Source: Gammaproteobacteria bacterium
GTDB lineage: Bacteria > Pseudomonadota > Gammaproteobacteria > GRL18
Direction of reading: 5' to 3'
Length of the DNA stretch: 64,000 bases
Assembly (NCBI GenBank): GCA_027071355.1
Contig: JALSUJ010000461.1
Location: 1-64,000, forward strand
Part shown: one piece after another, positions 33,751-42,350 of the stretch
Layout of the letters: the number at the start of each line of letters is the position of its first letter
Position numbering within the stretch: position 1 is the stretch's first letter
Notes under the pieces: model-generated
What the model was told of the DNA's origin: nothing
The model's database searches: none
Seen by the model: the letters and a program-made list of their open reading frames with translations, nothing else
Made by a program: the position numbers and the translations under genes

Positions 33751-34383
33751 TTAGTTTTTCTTTAAATAAACAGCAATAAAACTACCATAGTTGAATTTGT
33801 CCGGTACCACACTTTCCAGTAACTTACAGGCTTGAAAATCAAGCGGACACCATATAGCGGTGCGTATTGTAATATCTACGTTAAGGTTTGATTCGTCACA
33901 CCATTGATAGATGCTTGCTGGTGTATCCCAACGTGCTCCCTTATATCCTGGGCTATTACGTTTTAGTAAATAAAGTAAACTAAAGCGGTTCAGTAATCCC
34001 AGAATAATTCCTTTTTTACTTACTCGTACCATTTCCTGTAAGGATTGTTGAGGGTTCTGTATAAAGCATAAGCTGGTAACTGCACTGCAATAATCAAATG
34101 TCTCATCTTTAAAGGGTAATTTTTCTGCATTAGCTTGAATGTAATCAATTTTATTGTCGATAGTTTTAGCATAATCTAACATGGCTAAATTGTTATCGAG
34201 TCCTGTAACCTGTAGTCCCATATCACTAAAACGCTTGCTGAACTGGCCTGTGCCACAACCGACATCAAGCAGGCTTTTAGTTGCTTTGGGTTGAAGTAAA
34301 TTAACTAACAGATTAAATTCTATATTCGAAATCCACTTGCCTTTATCTGTTTGGTACCAGGCGTCATATTTGGATGGGGTCAT
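33751..34383 (-). CDS. class I SAM-dependent methyltransferase (Methyltransf_11 type)
   Basis: This 210-residue enzyme has motif I LLDVGCGTGQFSKRF (about 38-52), GLDNNLAMLDYAK, QANAEKLPFKDETFDYC and MVRVSKKGIILGLLNRFSLL. It is the distal gene of the leftward ArsR / outer-membrane / HMA / MerT-like operon, 40 bases after the MerT-like gene. Small-molecule methylation, perhaps of a metal(loid), is possible because of context, but quinone or other substrates cannot be excluded. Confidence 0.85.
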   Translation of the reverse strand: MTPSKYDAWYQTDKGKWISNIEFNLLVNLLQPKATKSLLDVGCGTGQFSKRFSDMGLQVTGLDNNLAMLDYAKTIDNKIDYIQANAEKLPFKDETFDYCSAVTSLCFIQNPQQSLQEMVRVSKKGIILGLLNRFSLLYLLKRNSPGYKGARWDTPASIYQWCDESNLNVDITIRTAIWCPLDFQACKLLESVVPDKFNYGSFIAVYLKKN

Positions 34384-34423
34384 GTTGATTATTATAAGCT
34401 GTATTTAAGGATTACGATTGTTT

Positions 34424-34819
34424 TTATTTCGATTCTAAAAACTGAGTAAGCGGTAACAGTAGATAAGCGGCAAAAAAACCGATGCCCCAGAAAGCGCAAG
34501 AAATCCACAGCAATCTTTTATTCCATTTATTAGCAGATGCACATGCCTGAGCGAGTTCAGGGTCAGTCGGGCAGCTTCTACCAGGGCGAAATAAAACCCA
34601 TGCAGATAAAACTAAAATGCCTGCGGTAATGATAAACGTCCAAATTTTGTGTAAGCCTAAAAAAGTAAGAAAGGGGAGGCTGCCATACAGTGAAGCCACG
34701 ACAGCGCCCATACCCAAACTCACTAAAATAATAGGGATAACACAACACACAAGTGTTGTTGAGGAGGAAAGGAGAATTAGCCATCCCCAATGCCTGATTT
34801 TATTGTTTTTTTCTGCCAT
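34424..34819 (-). CDS. MerT-like small membrane transporter
   Basis: The 131-residue protein has three or four TM helices. The first carries a vicinal Cys pair (TTLVCCVIPIILVSLGMG), as in MerT/MerC-like mercuric ion transporters. A cytoplasmic loop with two Cys (RPGRSCPTDPELAQACASAN) follows. It sits next to an HMA protein resembling MerP. No merA reductase or MerR regulator is present, and control appears to be by a CadC-like ArsR, so the metal may be Hg, Cd, Cu or another soft ion. Confidence 0.75.
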   Translation of the reverse strand: MAEKNNKIRHWGWLILLSSSTTLVCCVIPIILVSLGMGAVVASLYGSLPFLTFLGLHKIWTFIITAGILVLSAWVLFRPGRSCPTDPELAQACASANKWNKRLLWISCAFWGIGFFAAYLLLPLTQFLESK

Positions 34820-34854
34820 GAATTGAATCCTGTTAGGTATAAATTTAAATACTA

Positions 34855-35412
34855 TTAATTGATTTTAATGCTGCTGGCTTCAATTTTTATTTCATCACCA
34901 TGTTTAATAACTTTCCCCTGAATGTTTAATGGTGCACCTACTTTAAGGTTTTTAGGCATTCCATTTGCAGGTAACATAACTTCAAGTACATCCGATTTAT
35001 ACACAAAATAAAAGTCTTCACCATCGTCACACATGCCGTTATAAATGCCCGTAACAGATACATTTTCGCCTATGGGTAGTATTGATTTTTTATGGGAAGA
35101 ACTCTGTGATTCTGCGCAGCCAGATTTTACTTCCTCGCCTTTAAATGTATAGCCTGATTCTACAAATATTTTTGACAGTTCTTTCTCTGTAAAAGTTAAA
35201 TTTTCATCCGTACAGATTGAAACGGTACCGGCTGTAAAATCAACGTCAAATGTTTTTACTCCATCGAATTTTTTAAATTTCTTTTCAAGGCCATAAGCAC
35301 AGGATGCACAAACCGCTCCGTGCACTTTCATAATATGCATTTTTTCAGCATGATTTACTGAGCTATAAAATAAGACTAATACAGTCAATAAGATTATTTT
35401 TTTCATTATCAT
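34855..35412 (-). CDS. exported HMA-domain protein with C-terminal OB-like domain
   Basis: This 185-residue protein has a signal peptide (LLTVLVLFYSSVNHA), an HMA ferredoxin-like domain (about 22-90) with metal-site GAVCASCAYGLEKKF, and an added C-terminal beta domain (about 105-185; SVTGIYNGMCDDGEDFYFVY, GAPLNIQGKVIKHGDEI) like an OB-fold. MerP proteins have only the HMA part, so the extension is unusual. It would scavenge a soft metal in the periplasm and pass it to the MerT-like protein. Confidence 0.85.
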   Translation of the reverse strand: MIMKKIILLTVLVLFYSSVNHAEKMHIMKVHGAVCASCAYGLEKKFKKFDGVKTFDVDFTAGTVSICTDENLTFTEKELSKIFVESGYTFKGEEVKSGCAESQSSSHKKSILPIGENVSVTGIYNGMCDDGEDFYFVYKSDVLEVMLPANGMPKNLKVGAPLNIQGKVIKHGDEIKIEASSIKIN

Positions 35413-35424
35413 TGTATCCTTTAA

Positions 35425-36321
35425 TTAAAAGTTAATATCTAAAGCGACTTTAAATCGGTAATCAGATTTATTCTGGTTATTTAAATCACTGTAAATGGGA
35501 ATTTGTATGCCGCCTTTTAATGAACGGTTTCTGTACGACCAGATCACACCGGGTGACATAAAATATTCAGTTATACTGTTTTGAGAAAGTGAAGTGTTAT
35601 TCGCGTCGGCACTTTGTTGATATTCTGTATTGATCTCTATCATCCAGAGTGTATCGGATTCATAATACTGAGGCGCTTGTGCACGCCATCCAATTGAAGC
35701 ATCAAAATAAATCTCATTCGCTGAATCTATATTCAAATCGCTGTCACCATTAATGCGATAGCTTAAACTTGCCCAGCGTTGCCAGATTAAACTTTCTTGC
35801 CCGTATGCCAAACCCAAAATGTAATCGGTTGTATTTTTGGTGGCTTCTGTTTGAGGTTGATTATTTGAGTTTTTAATAATGGCTTTGGCAAATCCAGAAA
35901 TAGAATCTTGTTTACCGAATGCATTGAGTCGCCATAAACGGTATTTTGTTTCCAGTACAATATTATCAAGGCCTGACTTGTTAACATCATCTGCGCTGTT
36001 GTTTGAATAGGGCAACTCTATTGCAATTTCCCAATCCTGATTGATGCCATACCCCAAACCCAGCATTAATTCGTTTTCTGTTTCAGATGGTGTTTTTGAC
36101 TGATAATATTCAAGCTGAATTTCTATGCCGTCTTTATATATGGTTTCTGGTCCCGGTGAAAAAATAGGCCCGTGGGCTGACGCGGGCAGAGTGATTAGCC
36201 CTATCACTAGGAATAAATATTTTTGAATGATGGTTTGTTTTAATCCCGAATGTAATTTTAAATTTAAAAAAGCATTTAAACTGATTACTATATTTTCGAT
36301 AATAACTAAACGAGATAACAT
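35425..36321 (-). CDS. putative outer-membrane beta-barrel protein
   Basis: The 298-residue protein has a long N-terminus, a signal peptide ending LPASAHG and alternating aromatic/polar beta strands to the end (LGLGYGINQDWEIAIELPYS; DYILGLAYGQESLIWQRWAS). It ends in YRFKVALDINF, with a terminal Phe as in barrel proteins. This resembles the transporter/porin-like proteins found beside copper or mercury genes. The signal peptide begins about 30 residues inside the open frame, so an internal non-ATG start is possible. It lies between the ArsR gene and the HMA gene. Confidence 0.75.
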   Translation of the reverse strand: MLSRLVIIENIVISLNAFLNLKLHSGLKQTIIQKYLFLVIGLITLPASAHGPIFSPGPETIYKDGIEIQLEYYQSKTPSETENELMLGLGYGINQDWEIAIELPYSNNSADDVNKSGLDNIVLETKYRLWRLNAFGKQDSISGFAKAIIKNSNNQPQTEATKNTTDYILGLAYGQESLIWQRWASLSYRINGDSDLNIDSANEIYFDASIGWRAQAPQYYESDTLWMIEINTEYQQSADANNTSLSQNSITEYFMSPGVIWSYRNRSLKGGIQIPIYSDLNNQNKSDYRFKVALDINF

Positions 36322-36328
36322 AATAAAA

Positions 36329-36703
36329 TTATCCTAGTTTCTGTTGCAGTAATTTAAGATCAGTTTTGAGTGCGCTTAATAAATCCACACTATTTAATCG
36401 GTAATAAACCATCTTGCCGTCATTACGCATTTTCAACCAACCTTTATCGCGTAATAATTTTAGCTGGTGAGACGTAGCCGCTGTACTTAGACCCAACACA
36501 TGCGCAATATCGCACACGCATAATTCGGAATCAGCCAGAGACATTAAAATTTTAAGTCGGTTAGTATTGCCTAGTAATTTATAAAATTCTGCTAATTCGG
36601 GTAAACGTGCTTCGTCATTAAGTAATTTTTTTTGTATTTTGCCCACTTTATCCTGATCAAAACAGGGTATTTGGCAGGTGTCTGCAGCATTTGATTGGCT
36701 CAT
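36329..36703 (-). CDS. CadC/SmtB-like metalloregulator (ArsR family)
   Basis: This 124-residue repressor has an N-terminal Cys pair (ADTCQIPCFDQDKV), the classic alpha-3 metal box SELCVCDIAHVLGLS and recognition helix TAATSHQLKLLRDKGWLKMR. This is the ligand arrangement of CadC-type sensors of Cd, Pb or Zn. It starts the leftward operon that contains the MerT-like and HMA genes and faces a matching inverted repeat 11 bases upstream. Confidence 0.9.
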   Translation of the reverse strand: MSQSNAADTCQIPCFDQDKVGKIQKKLLNDEARLPELAEFYKLLGNTNRLKILMSLADSELCVCDIAHVLGLSTAATSHQLKLLRDKGWLKMRNDGKMVYYRLNSVDLLSALKTDLKLLQQKLG

Positions 36704-36713
36704 TATTTATTGC

Positions 36714-36737
36714 TCATTTCGATATTTTCGAAAATGA
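36714..36737. promoter_or_regulatory. ArsR operator upstream of the CadC-like gene
   Basis: TCATTTCGA (36714-36722) and TCGAAAATGA (36728-36737) form an inverted repeat with one extra base, just upstream of the regulator start. Probable autoregulatory site. Confidence 0.6.
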
Positions 36738-36770
36738 TAATGCATTCTTGCTGTGAAAGTCAATCTATTT

Positions 36771-36846
36771 GTAGGGTGGATTAAACGCAGTGGATCCACC
36801 GATGCCTAAATAACCCTGTGGTTCCGCATGGCTTGATCCACCCTAC
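36771..36846. repeat. 76-bp palindromic interspersed repeat (GTAGGGTGGAT)
   Basis: GTAGGGTGGAT (36771-36781) and its exact reverse complement (36836-36846) bound a 76-bp segment with further internal symmetry (GTGGATCCACC). This is the well-known gammaproteobacterial REP/MITE class with GGTGGATNNA...ATCCACCC ends. It lies between the ArsR promoter and the cytochrome operon end and may act as a terminator. Confidence 0.7.
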
Positions 36847-36884
36847 TAACACCTAAAAGCCGTAAGCTATTTTTAAAGGTGTCC

Positions 36885-37724
36885 TTATGGTGCCTTGGTA
36901 TCTTTGTTTCGATATAGTTCACTTATAATGCCTTTTATATTCAGCAGGTCACCATCAAGGGCAGGGTGTCCATGCCACCATTGATAGTCAGGTGACTGAT
37001 GGCCCACGCCAAGATAAACATTTTTTAAATGATGTTGCATTTTTTCCATAACCTGTCTGGCGGGTTTGAGTTCAGACTCACTGAATAATGCTGAAGCCTG
37101 CTCAATAAGTCCGGCTCCTTCACGTACTTTTTTTCGTGCGATCTCCAACATATTTTCGCCATTGACTAACAGCCGAGTTATGTATCGAGGTGCATGGCAA
37201 TCCTGACAAACACTGCGTATAGATGTTTCATTATTATCAGCCGCCTTTTTATCCATTAACGAATCTCGGGATAAGCTGTTTATATTGTGATTAGAATCGT
37301 GCATATGGCAATAACTGCAACCGGGTGCGCGATAGTTTGCCTGTGCAAGGGGTTGTTGCCAGTCATAAGTGTTTTTTTCAAGCCGCATAATGATGCCGTG
37401 TTTTGAGCTGGTATAGCTATGTACTACGGGTGATTTATCTCCGCCGTGACATTCAATGCAGGTTTTATCCGGGCGAGCCATTGCCGCACTATTGTTATGA
37501 TTTTTTCCATGACAGCTAATGCAATCTGTTACAGGTTGAGTGCTGGCGTGAATGCTGCTTCCCCAATCTTTAATAAGTTGAGGGTTGTGTTTTTTATGGC
37601 ACACAATACAGGTATTATTATCAATATTTCCTGAAGGTATTGAATTTTTATCCGCATGAAGCTGAGGGCTTAAAACACTTAAAATAAATATAAAAAAATA
37701 ACCTCTGAATAATTTAATTTTCAT
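36885..37724 (-). CDS. pentahaem cytochrome c, HAO-like C-terminal layout
   Basis: The 279-residue exported protein has five CxxCH motifs: CIVCHKKH (39-43), CISCHGKNH, CIECHGGD, CSYCHMHDSNH and CQDCHAPR. A helical C-terminus follows with KMQHHLKNVYLGVGHQSPDY and QWWHGHPALDGDLL. The last part resembles the helical domain of hydroxylamine-oxidoreductase-like cytochromes. It is the final gene of the cytochrome operon and its start overlaps the octahaem gene by one base. It probably acts as electron-transfer partner or second subunit of the octahaem protein. Confidence 0.87.
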   Translation of the reverse strand: MKIKLFRGYFFIFILSVLSPQLHADKNSIPSGNIDNNTCIVCHKKHNPQLIKDWGSSIHASTQPVTDCISCHGKNHNNSAAMARPDKTCIECHGGDKSPVVHSYTSSKHGIIMRLEKNTYDWQQPLAQANYRAPGCSYCHMHDSNHNINSLSRDSLMDKKAADNNETSIRSVCQDCHAPRYITRLLVNGENMLEIARKKVREGAGLIEQASALFSESELKPARQVMEKMQHHLKNVYLGVGHQSPDYQWWHGHPALDGDLLNIKGIISELYRNKDTKAP

Positions 37725-39079
37725 CAGTTATTCTCCTGATTAAATTCAGTATATTCACCCTTATGCCAGATGTCTTTAATGATTTTTGTATTGGTTTTAA
37801 TTTTTTCTGATCGTTGTAATTGTTCGGCTTTAATTTTTATGTCTTTTAAATTTTCATCCATCGATGCATGCCATTTTTTCACAAAAGAATTATCCCCATG
37901 AGCCGAGCCTTTATAAGCACCTAAATTTCCGAAATACCACATATTAAAATAATCACGTTCAATAGGGGAAACATTATAAAAAGCCGATGCTTGTCCCTCA
38001 AAAAAACCGATTCGCTCGCGTTGAATAAGGGAATGTTTTGTATCACCGGGATAAGGTGGACGCAATTCTGTTGAAGGAAATAAGTTATTGTTTGAACGTA
38101 AGTCTTTCAGGATAGCTTCAGCCTGATAAAGTTTATTCCAGGTTTTTTTTCGTTCTGCATCCATGGCTTTAAGTTGTTGAGCTGACCAATTTTTATCATG
38201 GCAGTCACTACACAGTTTTATCCACTTATTGCGCTTAATTTCATTACCCGAGCTTAAGGGGTTAATTTGTTTAAGGCCAAACTTCCAGATAGACTTATCC
38301 GCTACCTGATGTTTGCCTTCATCCATATGGCAATAAGCGCAGGTAGGGGCAGGGTAGTTGCCTTTTTTAAGGGGTTTGCTCCAGTCCCATTGATCACCTT
38401 CTTTAAGATATAACTGACCATGAGCCGAATTAAAATAAGTTTCATCATCGGGGTGTGGCGGCCCACTGTGACAGGTAATACACGCTTCGGGGCGGCGGGC
38501 TTCGGCAGCACTGAATTTATGCCGGCTATGACAGGAGTCACACTTGGTTGCAACTGAATGGCATTGCAAACAGGCGGTAACTTCGGCTTTCGGTTTATCG
38601 ACAAAATGTTTCGCATCTAGTGCCCGTTCCATTGCCAGTGCATGGCTGGGAAAGCCATAACGTTTTTCATCGACAAATTGCTGATGTTGAACCGTGTGAC
38701 AACTGGCGCAAACTTTAGGCGTGGGCATGTGCAGGTTTTCGTGGTTGTCGCCATGACAGTCTGAACAGAAAACTTTTTTATCAGCCTTTGAATGACGCGA
38801 TGCCTGCCAGTCTTTAACGATGCCGGGTGTGACGCCTTTATGACAGTTAATGCATTCTTCACCTTTAAATACACCGACAACTGATTTTACCGGCTGATAA
38901 AAATCATCGGGATTCCAGTAGGCAAAAACCTCATCAGGTTTCCAGTCACGTGAATATAAACCGGCACCTTCACCACTCTTGCTCCAGTTGACATAATAAA
39001 AACCAAGTGGCACCAAAATGATCGAAATCATAACGGGTATCCAGATGTATCTTACTTTTTTATTTTTATCGATTTTCAT
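37724..39079 (-). CDS. membrane-anchored octahaem cytochrome c, hydroxylamine oxidoreductase-like
   Basis: This 451-residue protein has an N-terminal TM anchor (11-31) and eight CxxCH motifs. The stretches CDSCHSRHKFSAAEARRP, CITCHSGPPHPDDETYFNSA and CAYCHMDEGKH match the HAO-family core around haems 4-6. A helical C-terminus with SPIERDYFNMWYFGNLGAY follows. HAO relatives oxidise hydroxylamine or hydrazine or reduce nitrite, and octahaem cousins handle sulfur oxyanions. The context with DsrE, rhodanese and TSUP genes leaves N or S substrates open. ATG 39079 overlaps the upstream TGA. Confidence 0.9.
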   Translation of the reverse strand: MKIDKNKKVRYIWIPVMISIILVPLGFYYVNWSKSGEGAGLYSRDWKPDEVFAYWNPDDFYQPVKSVVGVFKGEECINCHKGVTPGIVKDWQASRHSKADKKVFCSDCHGDNHENLHMPTPKVCASCHTVQHQQFVDEKRYGFPSHALAMERALDAKHFVDKPKAEVTACLQCHSVATKCDSCHSRHKFSAAEARRPEACITCHSGPPHPDDETYFNSAHGQLYLKEGDQWDWSKPLKKGNYPAPTCAYCHMDEGKHQVADKSIWKFGLKQINPLSSGNEIKRNKWIKLCSDCHDKNWSAQQLKAMDAERKKTWNKLYQAEAILKDLRSNNNLFPSTELRPPYPGDTKHSLIQRERIGFFEGQASAFYNVSPIERDYFNMWYFGNLGAYKGSAHGDNSFVKKWHASMDENLKDIKIKAEQLQRSEKIKTNTKIIKDIWHKGEYTEFNQENN

Positions 39080-39441
39080 GAGCGATTTTTCCACCAGCGG
39101 ATAAAACCCAGCAACAGTAAAATAAAGACGCCAGTGTAAAGTAGCCAGAATAGCCCACCACCATTACCTTGTTGGGTATTCTGAATAACCTGATCAGCAT
39201 TTTCTAATAACATCATGTGATCTTTACTGTGATGGGCATAAGACGCAGATGGATATAATAAAAACAGACAGAAAACGTTAAAAATATTTACGCCTGTCAT
39301 ACCTGCATGCTTGTTGCTGGTATCCAGAGGCTGCTGTTCGATAAAGTCACTGGATTCCGGCTCAGAAGCATACCGGAATGACGATGTTGTCTTTTCAGCA
39401 TTGCTTACCTGCTGACATAAGAGGTGATTATGTTTTTTCAT
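39076..39441 (-). CDS. small membrane protein with repeat-derived N-terminus
   Basis: The 121-residue frame has a first third encoded by an 87-bp inverted repeat (39296-39382). The remainder has a signal-like segment (FNVFCLFLLYPSASYAHH), a short periplasmic part with HHSKDHMML and one TM near the C-terminus (GGGLFWLLYTGVFILLLLGF). The original start may be ATG 39300, giving a normal signal peptide, with the repeat upstream. It overlaps genes on both sides, so it belongs to the operon, and could be a membrane partner between the NapH-GltD protein and the cytochromes. Confidence 0.7.
   Translation of the reverse strand: MKKHNHLLCQQVSNAEKTTSSFRYASEPESSDFIEQQPLDTSNKHAGMTGVNIFNVFCLFLLYPSASYAHHSKDHMMLLENADQVIQNTQQGNGGGLFWLLYTGVFILLLLGFIRWWKNRS
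39296..39382. repeat. 87-bp interspersed palindrome (GTCATNCC...GGNATGAC)
   Basis: The 33-base left half beginning GTCATACCTGCATGCTTGTT is mirrored, with about six mismatches, by the right half ending AGCATACCGGAATGAC. This is the widespread proteobacterial repeat that, when translated, gives the familiar SxRYAxEPESS-like peptides. Here it lies inside the 5' part of an open frame and keeps it open. Confidence 0.75.
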
Positions 39442-41843
39442 ACGCTTTTACCCGCATGATTTTGCATTGCAATATAATTTTCAGGCTGCTTGAAAATAAC
39501 CCGTTGTTTAAACGTGGATTTAATTTGTTCAATCGGTCCAAAGCTTTTTAAAATACCTTTTGCTGCAATTCGACCTGAAGAAATTGCAGTGACCACAAGA
39601 TCGGGGCCATTGGTATTATCGCCACCGGCATAGATTTTAGGATTAGATGTTTGACCATTGTCATCCACAATAATGATGCCTTGCTCATTGGTTTTTATAG
39701 CCAGTTGTGCAATCCATTTTTGTGGTTTATTCACCTGACCTACCGCAAAAATAATAGCATCACATTGAATGGTTTCCTGTCCACTAACTACCTTATCAAA
39801 TCGCACAGCCGAAACATGCTCATCACCGATTACCTGTATCGGTGCATATTCCAGAAGCAGACGCACACCTTCTTCCCAGGCCGCCTGCTTTTCTTTTGGC
39901 GTAGCACGCATCGCTTGTTCATTGCCTCGATAAACGACGGTGACTTCTGCTGCATTCTGGCGAATCGCAGAACGCGCACAATCCATTGCACTATCACCAC
40001 CACCAATCACCAGAACATGTTTGCCTGCCATGAGATTATTATTTTTATCCAGATTAACCTGTTGCAGGTAAGTCAGTGCATCGGTAACTCCCTTGAGATG
40101 CTGACCGGGTAGTTGTAAATCGCGGGAGGTCTGAGCGCCGGTGCCAAGGAATATTGCATCGTAACGGCTATTTATTTGTTGCCATTCAGCTTCATTGATT
40201 TCTTTACCTAAGTTAAAGCGGATGCCTTGCTTCTGCAGAATTTCCAGACGACGAGATAGAAAAGTTTTGTCGAGCTTGAATGAGGGAATACCGGTTTCCA
40301 TCAAGCCCCCAATTTTATTATTTTTATCGAATACCGTAACTTCACAGCCTGCCTTGCTAAGCTCATCAGCGCAGGCAAGACCTGCGGGGCCTGCACCAAT
40401 AATAGCTACCTGTTTACCATTACTGTGGATCGAATTCTGCCCCTGCCCGTTATTAGCTAATGCTTCATCTACCAGGTAACGCTCAATCGCACCAATGGTG
40501 ACTGCACCACCGGGTTCTTTTGCTTTAGTACATGCGCCTTCACATAAGCGATGTTGTGGGCAAACGCTACCGCATATTTCCGGCAGATTACTGGTGCTCT
40601 GGGCAATCTCAGCTGCCTGTTGAATATTGCCGACAGCCACTTGTTCCAGCCACTCAGGAATGCGGTTGTTTAAAGGGCATGCATTGCTGCATCCGGGCAG
40701 GCCGCAATCCAGGCAACGACTGGCCTGTTGCTTAATCATGGTCAGTGAAGGTTGTTTAGTTATTTCTGACCAGTCGCCCACACGTTTATTTGGTGAACGG
40801 CCATTAGCTTCCTGACGGCCCAGATCGGTTAATGGTTTGCGTTTTAATAAATAACTGGCATTTTGCACCAGTGATTTTTTAAATACATTTCGTACATCGG
40901 TAATTTCTAGCGCATCGGTAGGGCAGGACACCACGCAGCGAGCACAACCCATGCAATCTTCCAGTGCGGTAACACGACCGGCTTCTTTTCCCTGTCGCCA
41001 AACAGGAATTCCCATGTCGCAAACCTGTTCACAACGCTGACAGTCGATGCATTTTTCTGCGTCCATTTTAATGCCGTAATAACCCGCATGATTTAACAGT
41101 CCAAATGTGGCACCGTAAGGGCAGAGGTAGCGACAATAAAACCGGTTACCCACTAATGGCGCAAGAAAAAAGCTGCCGAAGTAAGTCATCGCCACAACAA
41201 GATAAAAACCACCGACAAAACTCACCGTCCATGAATTAGGTGGAAACTGGGTAACGACCATAACGCCCACGTAATAACTGAAAAATATCCATTTGCTATG
41301 GCGTAGTGCCCAGGTCCAGTTCGAGCGTAAGGTGCGATCTCGAAAAGGAAAGCCCACGGTTTCGCGGATGCCGACACAGGGACAATTAAAACCACAAATA
41401 ATACGCCGGCCAAATAAAAACACCGCAGCCAGAATTAAAAAAAACGTAATCGTGCCGGGAACATGCAGGGAAGGAAAAACCGGTTGTGCCCAGAGAAAAC
41501 CTACGTAGGGTTCGTAAACGGGAAGCAACCAGGGAATTAACCACCAGAAAACAGTGACCATAAAAACCAGAATAATTAGGCGCTTTCGGGTGTAGGTGTT
41601 TTTTTCTGCGGCTATACGCCAAAGCCCAAAGACAAGAATAATGGCATATTCAGTGTAGCGATTTAACCAGATAGGATTTTCAAACCACATTAACCAGGAT
41701 TCATTTAACCAGCCTGCAAATGCCAGGGTAAAGGCCAGCATACTGAGTATCTGTACCGGTAAACCGTAGCGTGATGGCATAAGGTTTTGTTGCGAACCTT
41801 TTTTGCTGCGTGGTTGATAGGTAATGATGTGTTCTGTTGCCAT
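39438..41843 (-). CDS. NapH-like polyferredoxin fused to GltD-like FAD/NAD(P) oxidoreductase
   Basis: The 801-residue fusion has about five N-terminal TM helices with NapH-type cysteines (CGFNCPCVGIRE; YCRYLCPYGATFG), two 4Fe-4S ferredoxin motifs (CIDCQRCEQVCDMG; CMGCARCVVSCP) up to about 300, then a GltD domain from about 365. The GltD domain has cysteine clusters CLDCGLPGCSNACP and CGSVCPQHRLCEGACTK, FAD motif AIIGAGPAGLACADE and NAD(P) motif VLVIGGGDSAMDCARSA. It could pass electrons between NAD(P)H and the quinone pool or periplasmic cytochromes. ATG 41843 has GAGG upstream; 41864 is an alternative. Confidence 0.9.
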   Translation of the reverse strand: MATEHIITYQPRSKKGSQQNLMPSRYGLPVQILSMLAFTLAFAGWLNESWLMWFENPIWLNRYTEYAIILVFGLWRIAAEKNTYTRKRLIILVFMVTVFWWLIPWLLPVYEPYVGFLWAQPVFPSLHVPGTITFFLILAAVFLFGRRIICGFNCPCVGIRETVGFPFRDRTLRSNWTWALRHSKWIFFSYYVGVMVVTQFPPNSWTVSFVGGFYLVVAMTYFGSFFLAPLVGNRFYCRYLCPYGATFGLLNHAGYYGIKMDAEKCIDCQRCEQVCDMGIPVWRQGKEAGRVTALEDCMGCARCVVSCPTDALEITDVRNVFKKSLVQNASYLLKRKPLTDLGRQEANGRSPNKRVGDWSEITKQPSLTMIKQQASRCLDCGLPGCSNACPLNNRIPEWLEQVAVGNIQQAAEIAQSTSNLPEICGSVCPQHRLCEGACTKAKEPGGAVTIGAIERYLVDEALANNGQGQNSIHSNGKQVAIIGAGPAGLACADELSKAGCEVTVFDKNNKIGGLMETGIPSFKLDKTFLSRRLEILQKQGIRFNLGKEINEAEWQQINSRYDAIFLGTGAQTSRDLQLPGQHLKGVTDALTYLQQVNLDKNNNLMAGKHVLVIGGGDSAMDCARSAIRQNAAEVTVVYRGNEQAMRATPKEKQAAWEEGVRLLLEYAPIQVIGDEHVSAVRFDKVVSGQETIQCDAIIFAVGQVNKPQKWIAQLAIKTNEQGIIIVDDNGQTSNPKIYAGGDNTNGPDLVVTAISSGRIAAKGILKSFGPIEQIKSTFKQRVIFKQPENYIAMQNHAGKSV

Positions 41844-41973
41844 AACCGCCTCTGTTTTAATCATAACTTTCTGAACAGATCACATTTGTTTTGACCTGTT
41901 CAACCGCATCAGTTGATGCATTATTAAGTTAATTCTTTCTCAGGGGGGGAGAAGATGACTCAGAATTTTTTAC

Positions 41974-42327
41974 TTAAAAAACAATAACCTGATCACTATT
42001 TTTTACCCAGTTAGCCAGTGCTTTCATCGATCCGCGTTCAATGCCATCCAGCAGGGTGGACTCATCTATTGCACAATCATCGAGTGCCATGCCACAGGCA
42101 CGAACATCAAGGCCGCATTCAATCAGTTCACTGAGTAATTCCTGAAGATTGACGGTGCCTTCTGGTATTGATTGATTCTTGCGACCGACTTCTACACCAT
42201 CATCTAAAAGGTGAACTTGCACAGTCATATCTTCGGTGAGTGCTGCCCCGGCAAAACGCAGAGCATGCCAGGCTTTATTATCAGATTGGTAAGGTGCATT
42301 TTGAATTACTATGGTAACGGTTGACAT
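41974..42327 (-). CDS. DsrE-family sulfur-carrier-like protein
   Basis: This 117-residue protein has the DsrE/YchN fold: beta strand MSTVTIVIQNAPYQSDNKAW, HALRFAGAALTEDMTVQVHL, then Cys residues in LIECGLDVRACGMALDDCAI (about 76-91). It ends QVIVF. DsrE proteins bind sulfur as persulfide on the conserved Cys corresponding to RACG. Placement with TVP38-rhodanese and an ArsR-rhodanese regulator supports sulfane-sulfur handling. The 110-130 bases on its downstream side hold no other gene. Confidence 0.88.
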   Translation of the reverse strand: MSTVTIVIQNAPYQSDNKAWHALRFAGAALTEDMTVQVHLLDDGVEVGRKNQSIPEGTVNLQELLSELIECGLDVRACGMALDDCAIDESTLLDGIERGSMKALANWVKNSDQVIVF

Positions 42328-42350
42328 GGTTTCCTCTTAATGTTCCTGGT

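Noticed and set aside
37724-39079. MccA-type sulfite reductase
   Set aside because: No CX15-17CH haem motif was seen, and the CDSCHSRHKFS/CITCHSGPPHP region matches HAO instead.
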